Assembly: GCF_019059575.1 (NCBI RefSeq)
Contig: NW_024881589.1
Coordinates: 558,001-622,000, forward strand
From: Amphibalanus amphitrite
Taxonomy: Eukaryota; Arthropoda; Thecostraca; Balanomorpha; Balanidae
Direction of reading: 5' to 3'
Length of the DNA: 64,000 nt
Shown: in pieces, positions 44,355 to 55,119 of the stretch
How the letters are laid out: each line of letters opens with the position of its first letter
Position numbering within the stretch: position 1 is the stretch's first letter
Program-made: the position numbers and the translations under genes
The notes under the pieces: model-generated
Told to the model about the DNA's origin: nothing
The model's input: only the letters and a program-made list of their open reading frames with translations
Database searches by the model: none

Positions 44355-46430
44355 ATGGGTGAAAATGGAGTCTGGCGAGTGGGTGGGCCCGCTGGGCCGG
44401 TATCTGTGGATTTTGCGCCAGGACGAGACGGGCGTCGACTTCCGGGTGCTCTCGGCCGAAGGCGCCGGCCCCGGCCTGCAGCAGGTGAAGGCACAGGCGA
44501 TCATCGAGGATTACTTTCAGCTGAGCGTCAGCCTGCCCGACCTGTACAGAACCTGGAGTGCCGCCGACCCCGCCTTCAAGAGCATCGGCGGCAAACTGCC
44601 CGGTGTGCGGATGCTGCGACAGGATCCTGTGGAGAACCTCTTCTGCTTCATCTGCTCTTCAAATAACAACATCCAGCGGTAAGCATTGTGCCTGTTTATC
44701 CAACAATTCATTATCCCTTATTTGATAGTGTAAAAGTTTTTTTTTTTTTTTTGCTTTTCAGCATAAAATGTGCTACACACTGTCAGATTTTTTTATGTCA
44801 ATGTAGCAAATCCGTCCTGTCAGTGATTAGCTGAGAATCCTGACGGCGCGTGTCGCTCTGTCGGCCAGCATCACCTCCATGGTGGAGAAGCTCTGTGAGC
44901 GGTACGGGGAGCCCATCTGCGAGTACGGCGGCCGGGCGTTCCACGCGTTCCCCACTGTGTCGGCGCTGGCGGCCGCCGACGTGGAGCCGGAGCTGCGCCA
45001 GCTGGGCTTCGGCTACCGAGCGCGCTTCATCGGCCAGACGGCCCAGCAGCTGGCCGAGCGCGGCGGCGAGGCGTGGCTACTGGCGCTGCGGCGGGCCGCC
45101 TACCGCGACTGCCACGCCGAGCTGCGACAGCTCTGCGGCGTCGGCGCCAAGGTACGCTGACCGGTCCGTGGGATAACGTAATGATATACAAGTGTAAAAG
45201 CGTGCTTGGGGCTATTGGTGAGGGATGAGGCCATAGCAGGCGGACCACACCACCCACAAAGTAGGGATGAGTGTGTCATGATAGATTTGGTAGCAATGCA
45301 TTGTCAAGTATTCAAGTTCATATATTTGTGGGTGCCATCTAGTTGGTGCTTTGTAGAACCAAACCTCTTTACTTTTGCCATCTTATGGTGAATGGTCTCT
45401 AATTTTGTTTTCTTTTGATAGTACCAATAGGATGGCAGTGATCATATTTTGACTGTGTGTGACCATTGCGACCCGGTCCGGCAGGTGGCCGACTGCGTGT
45501 GTCTGATGTCACTGGACCAGGCGGCCGCCGTCCCAGTCGACACGCACGTGCACCAGCTGGCGGCGCGCCACTACCTGCCGCACCTGCGCAGCGTCAAGTC
45601 GCTGACCGATCGCGCCTACCGCGAGGTGGCAGACCACTTCAGGAAGGTGTTCGGAGAGAGAGCCGGCTGGGCGCAGGCGGTACGTGCTGAAACAAAGGAC
45701 GCGCATCTGTGGACTTGTGCATTACTCATAAAACAAGCTGATGCCTTACGGTTCTCGATCTTCATGTTTTACACATACCGCGTTTATTATTTTGTACGTA
45801 CGTCAATCTATTTTGTTTTTTATCTCCACAATGGCATAGAGTGCTCGAATTGTTGTGAAGCGATGCTTACTTTCCTGCTTTAAGGTCCGTTCCAAAATTG
45901 TGTTACTTCATTCACGATTTAAATTCACATATTGGAAAGAATGATCGTTTGTTAGAGTTTCGAAGTTGACTCATTTGATGAGCTACTTTACTCTCGTCTG
46001 ATTCGATCATATATTGAAGTGTTTTGCTACCGCCATTAAGTGTGCAGTGAAAGTGTTTTTGCGTTTCTTTTTTCATTCTTGTAATGCTTCATTTCAGGTT
46101 TTGTTTTGTGGAGACCTGAACGAGTTCAAGACCCTGCCAGATCCGCCATTGACAGCCAAGAAGACCGATGTACGGCCAGCAAAAGCCGGCAAATCATCTA
46201 ACCAGAAGTCCGGAACCAAGAAATCAGCACGCTCTGCGTCTGAATCGGTCACGATCGTCAACGAACGTGCACCATTGAAGCGGAGTCGAACTTGCTCGTC
46301 GGCTAAAGAAACTTCCTTGGATGCAATCGGGGAAAACACTGGGAGCAGCTCCAAGGTAAGCCGTGCCGTCTCCACCGCGGAGCATCGCAGCAGTCGGCGA
46401 TCTAAACGGCAGCAGGTGCCGAGTACGTGA
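44355..46430 (+). CDS. OGG1: 8-oxoguanine DNA glycosylase, 5' exon(s) not found
   Basis: Bifunctional base-excision glycosylase/AP lyase that removes 8-oxoguanine in nucleus and mitochondria. Exons 44355-44678, 44869-45151, 45485-45679 and 46098-46430 join with correct phases. The first visible exon opens in the split codon of the conserved FRW motif, so an upstream exon supplies about 40-50 residues. Landmarks are VRMLRQDP, FICSSNNNI, the GYRAR-x-I segment, helix-hairpin-helix LCGVGAK|VADC (catalytic Lys at the exon junction), AVPVDTHV (catalytic Asp), and GWAQAVLF. The C-terminal exon is a Lys/Ser-rich tail of about 100 residues with KRSR and RRSKRQQ clusters that may be nuclear-localisation signals. 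It is longer than the human tail. A donor-like AAG|GTAAGC at 46354 could end the last exon earlier. Confidence 0.95.
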
Positions 46431-47821
46431 ACGTTAAGCGTGACTGAACGTTATTAGGCAGTCTGCCCTGTGGATCAGATCTGATCCAACAATGTTAGAA
46501 CTGCTCTCAGGTACCTCTCAGGATGTTCCTAGCTGTGATTCACACCAGGCTACTTTTGGACGTGCACATAAGTCCGTTCCAATGAAAGACAACTGAAAGC
46601 CAGGTGGTTCACTGGTCACGCCACATGCATGCCAACTTGTAAATGGTCGATTTTTAAAGCCTTTTGTAACTGGTTTGTGCAATACTTTTTGAATTATTCA
46701 CAAAGAGCCATCGCTAAATGCCTTCAAAATTGTAGTCCATACGTTTCTTTTTCAATTCCTTTTTTTGTATCTGAAATTTAACTTTGTAATCGAGTGACTC
46801 GCCTCAAAGCATGCTTTCATACTACGTACTAATGCCAGGAACTTTGGCAGCTAAAATAACTAAGTTGAAGCAGGTTATCCATTTAACGCTGGTTGCACAT
46901 CAGACGCCATGGATGGGAAGCTTTGAAGAAATGTGATATGTTTGTATGTCTATGATTCAGTTCGAGAACACGTTTGGAGAGTACGGTCAACACCTCCAGA
47001 CAGTTGAACTGCGTCACGGCCATCACAAACTTCAAATGGGGCTTCAAATCTAACGCGGAGGGCTTTACACCAATCTATTTACAGCAGTCAGCACCCTTAC
47101 ATCTGGATTCACAACTGGAACTGGATTAGTCGATTCACGCACGGTTGCGTTCTTATAGAGTCCCGGAAAGGTATTATCTCTTTTCGATCCGGTTACCGTT
47201 GTGGCCTGGCACGGCCTGTCTTCTTGCGTTTCCTCGGGTTGAAACGCGTTGTATTGTATTGCATAGTATGTACAATCATGAGCGATCCACACTTGACGTG
47301 GTACTTTCTGCTCATGAGATTGCTGCATTTTTGTGCTCATTGCCCAGTCGTTACTAAGCCAGACTGCAGGCCCAATGATGACTGTTCAGCTCGGCTTGTT
47401 TCGACCCGAGGTGGCCGCTCGGTGTGGTTCTCAAGCCCAGTCACCTAGTGATGTCGACCTCAGGGTCTTCCAGCAACCGTCTCACCGTGTGCTGGACCCG
47501 CAAACCGCACCCAATACTGTCCGTGGTTGCGAGTCAGTTTTTATCAAACACAAAACCTTGCGAGCTTCCGGGTGTCTCACAAAAACTCCTTAAAACTCCC
47601 CATCCTGCTTCTTGAACATCCTGGACGTCCATCAGAAGGGTTATGCTCTATCTGGGCCTTTTTCTCAAACTAGAACTGAGCTAGAGCACTACTCTTCAAT
47701 CTTGTCCGAGACGTCGAATGTAAACTGCTTGCTGGCAGTTTACCACAGTCTTCTACAGCACGGCTTATGCCATGGCCATTTTCTTGGTAATGCTGTTACA
47801 CTGAGCAGTATATTCCATTCC
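46431..47821. other. OGG1 3' flank, gene-free
   Basis: No supported gene. Open frames near 47065-47615 on both strands lack domain or splice evidence. Confidence 0.4.
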
Positions 47822-49008
47822 TTAACCCGCGCCCCACTGGGGGGGGGGGCTATTTATAGCCCCCCCTCCCGTTTTTCTGCAATAACTTCCAAACCGCTTA
47901 ACGGATCGACGCAAAACTTTCAGTACCTTCGGCTGCATCAATTTGACACCTTGTGTCAAAATTTGAACTTCGTACCTACCATAGGTCGGCCGGAAATGAC
48001 GTCAGAGTGACGTCATGTTCGTCCGATTTCGACGCAAAACATTGAACCACGGCAATCGCTCCCAAGAGCTCAGTTTTTAAGCTAGATCCAATTTCTTTGC
48101 ATGAAAGAACTCAGAATTGACCGCGCTATCAAACTGCTATCTCGGATTTTCAACATTTTGAAAATTTCGAAAATTTTATATAATAATATTCAAAATTTAT
48201 ATTTTTATATTTTTTTCAAAAAGTTTTTGACTTTTCGAAAAAACCGGAATATATGTGACAGAACGCATGATTATGACTAACTCTAGCAAGTTTTAGCTAA
48301 ATATCTTCAAAAATGGCCAAGTTATACGCATTATTGCAAAAAATTCACAATTATTAATTTTTGAAATCAATTTTTCAGTACGTATTTGGCATCGTACACC
48401 AATATAAATGGCACCATCGTGTTCCTGAGCTCAAACTGCATCCAATAGACACCTTTTTTGTTGAAAAATTTCAACTTCAAAATTTGACCTTTTTTGACCT
48501 GAAAGTGACCTGACCTAAGCTAAATTCGACTCAAAATGACCTCGAATGACATAGACGACATCAAATTCGAAATATATGGCCTAAATGGACCATAAAACAT
48601 GTGTCACGTGACCGACGCATGATATAATATTTTCGTGACCTGTGATGACTTGACCCTGACCTGAAAATCAAAGTACAAGTTTGGTACCCGCAAAGTATCT
48701 AGAGCATCTGTTCACGAGTGTGGAAACCAAAAATGAGCCTGATCTGACTTGTAAGACGGCGGCCAGAGCCCAAAATGTGAACAAGCCAAAGTGCTAATAA
48801 TTTTTACTTTGACCTGACCTGTGACGTCATCGGTGACCTCGAGGTCAATGAAATTAGGTTTCGCTCGACAGTTTTTCCGGGGCTATCAGACGCCGTTTGA
48901 ATTTTGACGATCGGCCCAGTAGTTTCGGAGTTAGGAGGGGGGGCTATGAATAGCCCCCCCCCCCCAGTAGGGCGTGTTATACACAGACCCCAGTGGGGCG
49001 CGGGTTAA
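47822..49008. mobile_element. TTAA-flanked hairpin-end element (copy E)
   Basis: TTAA at 47822-47825 and 49005-49008. TIR CCCGCGCCCCACTGG / CCAGTGGGGCGCGGG. Hairpin loops CTATTTATAG and CTATGAATAG. As in copies C and D, the right end has an extra inner duplicate (CCAGTAGGGCGTGTTAT). TGACCT words are dense at 48485-48850. Confidence 0.88.
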
Positions 49009-49041
49009 AAAAGCAAAAAGTTTATCATACAACACTCTCTC

Positions 49042-49643
49042 CAGTGGCGCGGGAACTTCTTCCAGACTGGGGGGGCTGAACCATCATAGAGATCAACCTA
49101 GGGTACCCCCAAATCTAGTTTTCTCATCGGTTTTAGGCCACTTATTTTTCAGACCTTGGCCTTTTCAACGAAAAAAAAAGAAGAAAATATTTGCAAAAAA
49201 AGTGAGATAGGTATTCCGTCTCAGCTGAGTGAAGAAACTACCGTTTTGGCAACCTGGAATAAAGGTTTTAAGCTGCCAAATGAGTTGCCGAGTCAGTAAA
49301 ATAGGTAGATTTTTTCACTTACATGCTTTCTTTCTTTGTGACTCACAACCCCTAATTTGGGGAGGACAAGCTGCCCCAACGGTTCCTGGCCTCATAAAAA
49401 GATGTGAGGCACCGCCCCCACGGCCCCAGAGTTGTGAGGGCAAGCTTCCCCCACTGCCCTCTCCCCCGGTTCCCGCGCCCAAGATTACTTTCTTGCGCCT
49501 ATGTATGAATCTATGAAATTGTGTTGGTAGATTTCCGATTTCGATTCCTCCAGCTGGGGGGGCTCAAATACATTACGAGCCCCCCCAGCCGAAAAGTTGG
49601 AGGGGCTCAGCCCCCCCTAGCCCCCCCGGTTCCCGCGCCACTG
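49042..49643. mobile_element. hAT-type non-autonomous element
   Basis: TIR CAGTGGCGCGGGAAC and complement, flanked by the perfect 8-bp duplication ACTCTCTC (49034-49041, 49644-49651). Inside are several G/C-run stems (around 49555-49590 and 49600-49625). No transposase. Confidence 0.92.
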
Positions 49644-50097
49644 ACTCTCTCAGCTGCCAACCAAACGCTTTGACCTTGTTGTTGTTTGCAAGACTGATAT
49701 TGAGATAAGACAGATGCAGAAGCACCACTTGCACCATTTTGTGGTGCTGGTGCCGGTGTCCTGTCTAACAAGGTGTTCTAATACTCCACCAGCACCAAAG
49801 GCACTGTTGTGTTGTGCAGCCTAATTTGCAGGCCAGGGGGCTTGAGCATATTCTGCCTTTTCACATTCTTAAATTCCCCTTCATAAGAGCAGCGACTACA
49901 AGTTTGGTGGAAGTTCTGCTTCTTCCTTGTGAGCTCACTTCTTCGCAGCTGCCAGACTCGTTGATGATTTGTCGGCCTACAGGGTGCCCGGCCCTCTTCA
50001 TATCGGCCAGTAGGTTGTCCCGCATTTGCCGGCCGCCCCAGATAACACACCCGCATCATAACCATGTGGTTACCATGTGGGCATGCCCATCTATTCC

Positions 50098-50540
50098 ACA
50101 AAGGTGTTTCTGCATGGTAACCATATGGGCTGTCCCATGTGGTAACCATATGGGCTGCCCCATGTGGTAACCATATGGGCTGTCCCATGTGGTAACCATA
50201 TGAGCTGTCCCATGTTGTAACCATATGGGCTTTCCTATGTGGTAACCATATGGGCTGCTCCATATGGTAACCATATGGACTGCCCCACCTCATAACCATA
50301 TCGACAGTTCCGAGCAAGAACATCCTAAGTCAAATTTTTCGAAGTTGATATTTTATACCATTCGACTCAGCTCGACAAGCTGAGTCGAATGGTATAAAAA
50401 TTTCAATTTCGAAAAATTTGACACTTGGATGTTCTTGCTCGGAACTGTCGATATGGGCTTCCCCTGTGGTAACCACGTGGCTGCTCCATTCGGTAACCAT
50501 ATCAGGCTACCCCATTTGATAACCATGTGAGCTGCCCACA
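50098..50540. repeat. 25-bp minisatellite interrupted by a palindrome
   Basis: Units of TGGTAACCATATGGGCTG plus a seven-base CCCATG-type tail run about eight times from 50098 to 50295 and resume, more degenerate, at 50455-50540. Because 3 x 25 nt is 25 codons, the minus strand stays open across the array and reads as a repetitive peptide; this is not taken as a gene. Confidence 0.85.
50297..50455. repeat. Palindrome, arms about 75 bp, inside the minisatellite
   Basis: ATATCGACAGTTCCGAGCAA at the left is mirrored by TTGCTCGGAACTGTCGATAT at the right. The centre GACTCAGC-TCGACAA-GCTGAGTC has a 7-nt loop, with a few mismatches in the AT-rich middle. Confidence 0.85.
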
Positions 50541-50773
50541 AGAATATCAAACAGGTATCGCGAATGGCAACTTTGTCAGCTGTCCCACGCAAGGACTACA
50601 TGGTAAACTACTGATTGGCTGTATGTCCTTTTGTGGACTTAAAACTACCTGGCTTCCTTTCACTTCTGGTACATTCATACATTAACAACTACGACAGTTT
50701 CCTTTAAACGTATATTACACGCGAGACACACTAGGTGACGCACCGCCCCGCCCCGCCCTCGTCAGCGTCAGCG

Positions 50774-51470
50774 TTATGTTCGACGCCGTTGCCGCCGCCA
50801 CCGCCGTTGCTGGTGTCGGCGCCCGCCGCCCCCGCTGCCACCGCCGCTACTGTTGGTGGCCTGGCGCGCCGTCCTGTAACCTTCCCGGTCTCGGCTGTTC
50901 ACCAGCCACTTTCCGATAGCGTTGGCTATGTCCTTTTCTGTCACCGACAAGGCCGGGTTCTGTTTGACTGGCCCTGTCGGAAAAACAACAAAAAGCTTGT
51001 TACGAGCGAGCAAATCCTTTCGTTACGAGCTAGCGAGATGTAGAATAAGAAACTGACGCACTCGCTAGTTTGTCGCCCAGAAAGGCGTCTTGCTGGCGGT
51101 AGAGTCGTGCGTTGCTTCTAGTAATTCAGATACACGCAGTTGAAGTAAAAGGAAGCGAGAACTTTATACTGTGATAAAAGCAAAACTGGTGAGGTAATGT
51201 TTTTAATGAGGTAATAAAAGAAAAACAATTGTCTACTTCATTGTCCATAAAATGAGCATCACGATAGAAATGTATTCAGAAAACGGGTTAGAAGATATGC
51301 TTACTGTAGACGACAGTGTAGAGCTTCGTTGTTCTAAAGCCCGTCTTTCCGTGACGCTGGGCCCCATTCATGTTAAAGCGCTGCCCAAGGCCGCTCCTCA
51401 TCAGTTGGGCCATGACGCGGCGGACACACTCGCCAACGGTGCTGCCGCCTTTGTCGCCCAGGTACAGCAC
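50774..51470 (-). CDS. DUF4806-type domain, two 3' exons
   Basis: Minus-strand exons 51470-51305 and 50973-50774 join in phase (A + GG gives Arg), with acceptors ATTTCACAG and TTTCCGACAG and donor GTAAGC. The peptide has VGECVRRVMAQLM, then FNMNGAQRHGKTGF, then VTEKDIANAIGKWL and a DRxG motif. This is the order of the DUF4806 C-terminal domain, found in many arthropod proteins, some linked to transposons. Its function is unknown. The tail is Gly/Ser then Arg/Gln-rich. Upstream exons were not identified; the next 300 bp hold a transposon fragment, so the gene may be broken. Confidence 0.7.
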
Positions 51471-51522
51471 CTGTGAAATCAGACCTCGTGTGATTAACGT
51501 AATGGGCGGGCTAACCGATAAC

Positions 51523-51840
51523 TTAACCCGCGCCCCGTATGTCTATCAGCGGACCCTACCACCCGTAGAGGAAGGGGGGCCTTTCGCCCCCCCCCCCCAG
51601 ATCTCGGAAAGTTACCGGCCGACTTTCAAGATTTAAACAGCGTTCGATAGCCCCACCGGGGAACTACCTTGTGACCCAATTTCATTGACCTCGGTCAAAC
51701 CGATGACGTCACAGGTCAGGTCAAAGGTCGCATTTTCACCTTTTACAGGCTTTCAAGAAATGTGTTGTAAAATCGTTACATGTTATTGAAAATCATCGAC
51801 GGAGACTTGTTCGTCAAATAATATTTTGCTATTTAAGGTC
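51523..51840. mobile_element. Left-end fragment of a hairpin element (copy F)
   Basis: TTAA then CCCGCGCCCCGTAT, a G-run, loop CCTTTCG and C-run, followed by TGACCT-rich sequence resembling copy C. The right end is missing. Confidence 0.75.
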
Positions 51841-51841
51841 A

Positions 51842-52052
51842 CTACCACCAGTGGCCAGTTTCACAAAAAAAGACGGTTGCGATTACAACGGCGCCTCTCG
51901 GCTGCCGTTGTTGGTGCCTCTTCTGGGTTCCCGGCGACAGCCCGCCAGCCTCCTCCACCAGCAGCCGGGCGGCGCGGGCAGGGTCGTCGGCTGCCAGCCA
52001 CTCGCCCTCATCGCCGTGATGGCAGCACAGGTTGTGAAGGATGAAGCAGGCC
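51842..52052 (-). pseudogene. PIF/Harbinger-like transposase, last exon
   Basis: The exon follows acceptor GTTGTTTCAG and opens with ACFILHNLCCHHGDEG, the hallmark C-terminal segment of PIF/Harbinger DDE nucleases (A-C-x-x-L-H-N). It ends in an in-frame TAG. Catalytic exons upstream were not recognised, so this is treated as a remnant. Confidence 0.7.
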
Positions 52053-52450
52053 CTGAAACAACAGCGGTAACAATAAGGTATATTGCTAGTAATCATACTA
52101 GAGTACAGGTGTTCGCGATAACAATATGTTTTGATGTATATGATTGATGGATGCATTAGTTTTGGTGAAGAAACTTATTAATTGCATAATATCACGCTCG
52201 CCAAAACCTCCCGGTTACAGCCACTTACACTTTACTTTCAACCTCTGTCCCATTTATTATTTATTAGCATATCGAGCTAGAAGGAAACCACGACGTAATC
52301 GTCAAATTACATAGCACAAATTGCGGGACGTCGGGGTAGTCCGTAAAAGTACCCAACCCCTCTCAGCCAACGCCGTTGAGACGGGGGGGGGGGGGTCGAA
52401 GCCAGGACACGTATCGGCGTATCCTTCACAGATTCGGGTGTCTCACCGTC

Positions 52451-52853
52451 CTAGACGCTGTTGGCGACGTCGAGGCTCAGGTCAGTATGAAACTGGCGAC
52501 ATTCGTTTCCACCGCACAACAGGGTCGGCTCCCCTTTGTCGAGCCCCTCAAACAGGCCCTCGACTCCACCCGGGTTATGCGGCTGCAGCCCGGGGAAGAG
52601 GTCACTGTTTGCGGCCGTTGGCAGGAGCGAGCGGGCATGCTGGTAGAAGAGGCTCACCAGTGACGCCTGATCCGGCGTCAAGACCACTGTCGTCGTTCCC
52701 ATGATGCGCCGAACCTTTCCGCCATGGTGCAACACCGTCGTGGAGCGAGCGGAGTCGCGACGTCGCTCCCACTCCTCCACTTTCAGGCCGGTCCACACGC
52801 CGGCTCGGTGACCGGCGAATAACACCAGATGGGCGAACAGAATCTGGCGGGCG
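52451..52853 (-). pseudogene. Tyrosine-recombinase-like exon (Crypton-like?)
   Basis: After acceptor TTCTTTTTGCAG the minus strand reads ILFAHLVLFAGHRAGVW and continues through VEEWERR, a TTVVLTPDQASL segment and YQHARSLLP to DLFPG. This order resembles the Arg-box region of tyrosine recombinases carried by animal Crypton-like elements. The usual His-Lys-Thr is His-Gly-Gly, and the downstream HxxR...Tyr part is not visible before the TAG, so it is probably inactive. Family assignment is tentative. Confidence 0.45.
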
Positions 52854-54081
52854 CTGCAAAAAGAACACAACCATACGAACACAGTGCTCCGTATGGCTTC
52901 ATGGTCTGGCCCCTGCGGACGCCGTACAGGACGCCCGTAAATGTCATTACCTCCCATCCAAATGAAAATTGTCCCAGTTGGCCCCCGCCTCAAGTCTCTC
53001 TGTTTCCCACTCACGGAGGTGATCTCTGATGCACTGTTTCTCTCGCAGCCACGTGTTCCCCCCTTCTGCCAGGTTGATGACACTGTCTCCGGAAGGGACG
53101 GGGAGTTTAGGGTGTCGGCGATCGAATCCCAAAGGATGTGGCGGCAACGACTCACCGTTGTATTCGTTGCTGGTGCTTTTTTCTTCAACTTTTGGTTTTT
53201 CTGGGAATTTAAACCCAGAACAGGCAGTGTCAAACTGTACCACTACCTCAACATTAATTTAAGACCATGTTGATTGTCTATCGCCGATGTTCGGGTCTCG
53301 GCCAGACCCCTGGTCGGTCATGGCCGGACCTGTACTGCTGCACTCGACGCGCGCGGCACCCACACACATGCACACGCGTCCGTAGGTCGGAGCAGACTGT
53401 TCGTTAATTGGCATCCAGCCAACGGCTCTCAGCACGGGCCCCCGGCGGGACTGGTGCTGCCCTCTCTGTATTGCATGGGAACTACAACTGCGACCGCTAA
53501 GGTATATGCGGCAGCCCCGCACAGCCGAGAACGGCGCACGATTTGCATCGTGTTCCGTTTGAGGTGTCTGAAAGCACCAGGCGTGAACTTTTTGACTGAT
53601 GTAAATAAAGAAGTCAGCCGACGTATAGTACGTCGGTAAACTGGTAATGTCATGTTGACAATCTCTTCTCCCCCGCACTCGGCGTTGGTGCAGGAGGTGA
53701 TGATCAGAATGATCGTTACGATGACGGTGATGTTCATAGCGCTTTTATAAAAAAATTTCACCAGAATTCGAGATCTTCTAAGTTAAACATAACGATTGAT
53801 CGGTTATCGATGTATTTCTTGCGTAGAGAAATGAACTTTTGCTGATCGTAGGTATTTGTATCCGTAGATTTCCAGAAATGCTTTAGGGACTAGTCGATAT
53901 GGAATACAAAGTTTCAATGGCTGGCTCTAGATCGATGCTCGCATTAAAGTAGGCTGCCGTCACAGCCGCCGTTTTTGCGCGAGTTTCTTTGTTGGCATAA
54001 CATTTCATAATGCCAAGACACATATTGTTCTACCAGCAATGCAATGTCGGGGTTGTGTTGCCGACCTATAGAGCTGTGTAC
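52854..54081. other. Minus-strand exon-like frames, unassigned
   Basis: Open minus-strand frames at 52947-53243 contain NTWLREKQCIRDHLREWE and end at a donor-like GGGAG|GTAATG. A short upstream frame ends at CAACG|GTGAGT. They may belong to the same transposon remains as the neighbouring exons, but no domain is recognised. 53640-54081 shows nothing. Confidence 0.3.
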
Positions 54082-54472
54082 TCTGACGTCATCACCAACG
54101 AGTGGTTCCAACAGCTGATTGTGCCAATATTAAAGGCCATAGGGGAGACCTTCCGAGACAATTTAGGGCTGTATTTTATTTTTCGAGCCAGCAAGTTGAT
54201 GTTTCACATATTCCTTGATTTTTTTCCTAATGTTTTAGCTACCAAAAATTAATCTTATCTTAATGTTTTCGTAGAAATTATCATTATTATTCAGTGATAC
54301 AATCATGGCGCACGAGTTTCAAAACATGCGTGCGTTTATGGCGGTGGCGTCGGCCTTGGCGGCGTCCTGGTTTTCGGTGGACGGCGGTCGGTTGCTCATG
54401 ATCATTTCTTTTTGTCGTTCAGTAGAAAAGTATGTCATTTGTGACGTATTTCTCTATCAGTAGCTTTTATCG

Positions 54473-54526
54473 GACATACATACATACATACATACATACA
54501 TACATACATACATACATACATACATA
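54473..54526. repeat. (CATA)n microsatellite
   Basis: About thirteen ACAT/CATA units in a row. Confidence 0.97.
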
Positions 54527-54588
54527 ATTTCTTTGGTTAAATGATAAAAAAATCAAGTTTTAAAATCAAGTGTTGTGATCACAAAAAA

Positions 54589-54813
54589 TCACAGTGAGAG
54601 ACCCTCATCATAGAGGTCACAGGCCACCTCCACATAGACCATAGCGTCAAACGCCAGGAGTTCCGAGATCGCAGGGTGGAGGGCCTCGGCGTAGATGAGG
54701 TACATTTCGATAATGATTGATGCCTCCAGGTAAAACACCTTCATCTCCTCCTCCCTCTCCTCCGGCGTCTGCGGCCCCGGCGGCGGCAGCAGCGGCTGCG
54801 GTTGCGGCGGCAG
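54589..54813 (-). other. Short minus-strand coding-like segment
   Basis: A frame of about 74 codons without an initial Met, closed by TGA at 54589-54591. It is proline-rich at first (PPQPQPLLPPPG), then acidic and amphipathic (EEREEEMKVFYLEASIII, FDAMVYVEVACDLYDEGL). Composition is protein-like and an AG lies near its start, so it may be a 3' exon. It is not a family I recognise; it sits inside the THAP-DDE element. Confidence 0.35.
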
Positions 54814-55119
54814 TCATGAACAATTAGGCGTTAGACGAGATTACTTATCATTGTACTTAACCGTAACTAATGAGCATCGTACACACGAAGTTATTGCACA
54901 TAAATCATTGAGCAAATGTACCACTTGATCGATCTGGTACGGGATTCCAGAGTCACCGGTAGATAACAAAACAGACCCCAGAAAAAGCCAGGGCGACCAA
55001 TGCACTGAGCTGCAGATTCAACGCATCGTGTACCAGTGGGTGATATGCCCCTAGATCCTTCCGTTTCTACAGTACAAAGCAGCGGACAGCGGCAATGATC
55101 AGTGTAATGAATTGTTGTC

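Noticed and set aside
49778-50323. 181-codon repetitive minus-strand frame
   Set aside because: Its repeats follow from the 25-bp minisatellite; no independent coding evidence.
50098-50540. CRISPR-like array
   Set aside because: The units are contiguous without unique spacers and the genome is animal.
54010-54252. 80-codon plus-strand frame
   Set aside because: Its middle overlaps the degenerate terminal repeat of the THAP-DDE element, whose inverted partner near 58650 gives a similar peptide; shared DNA explains it.
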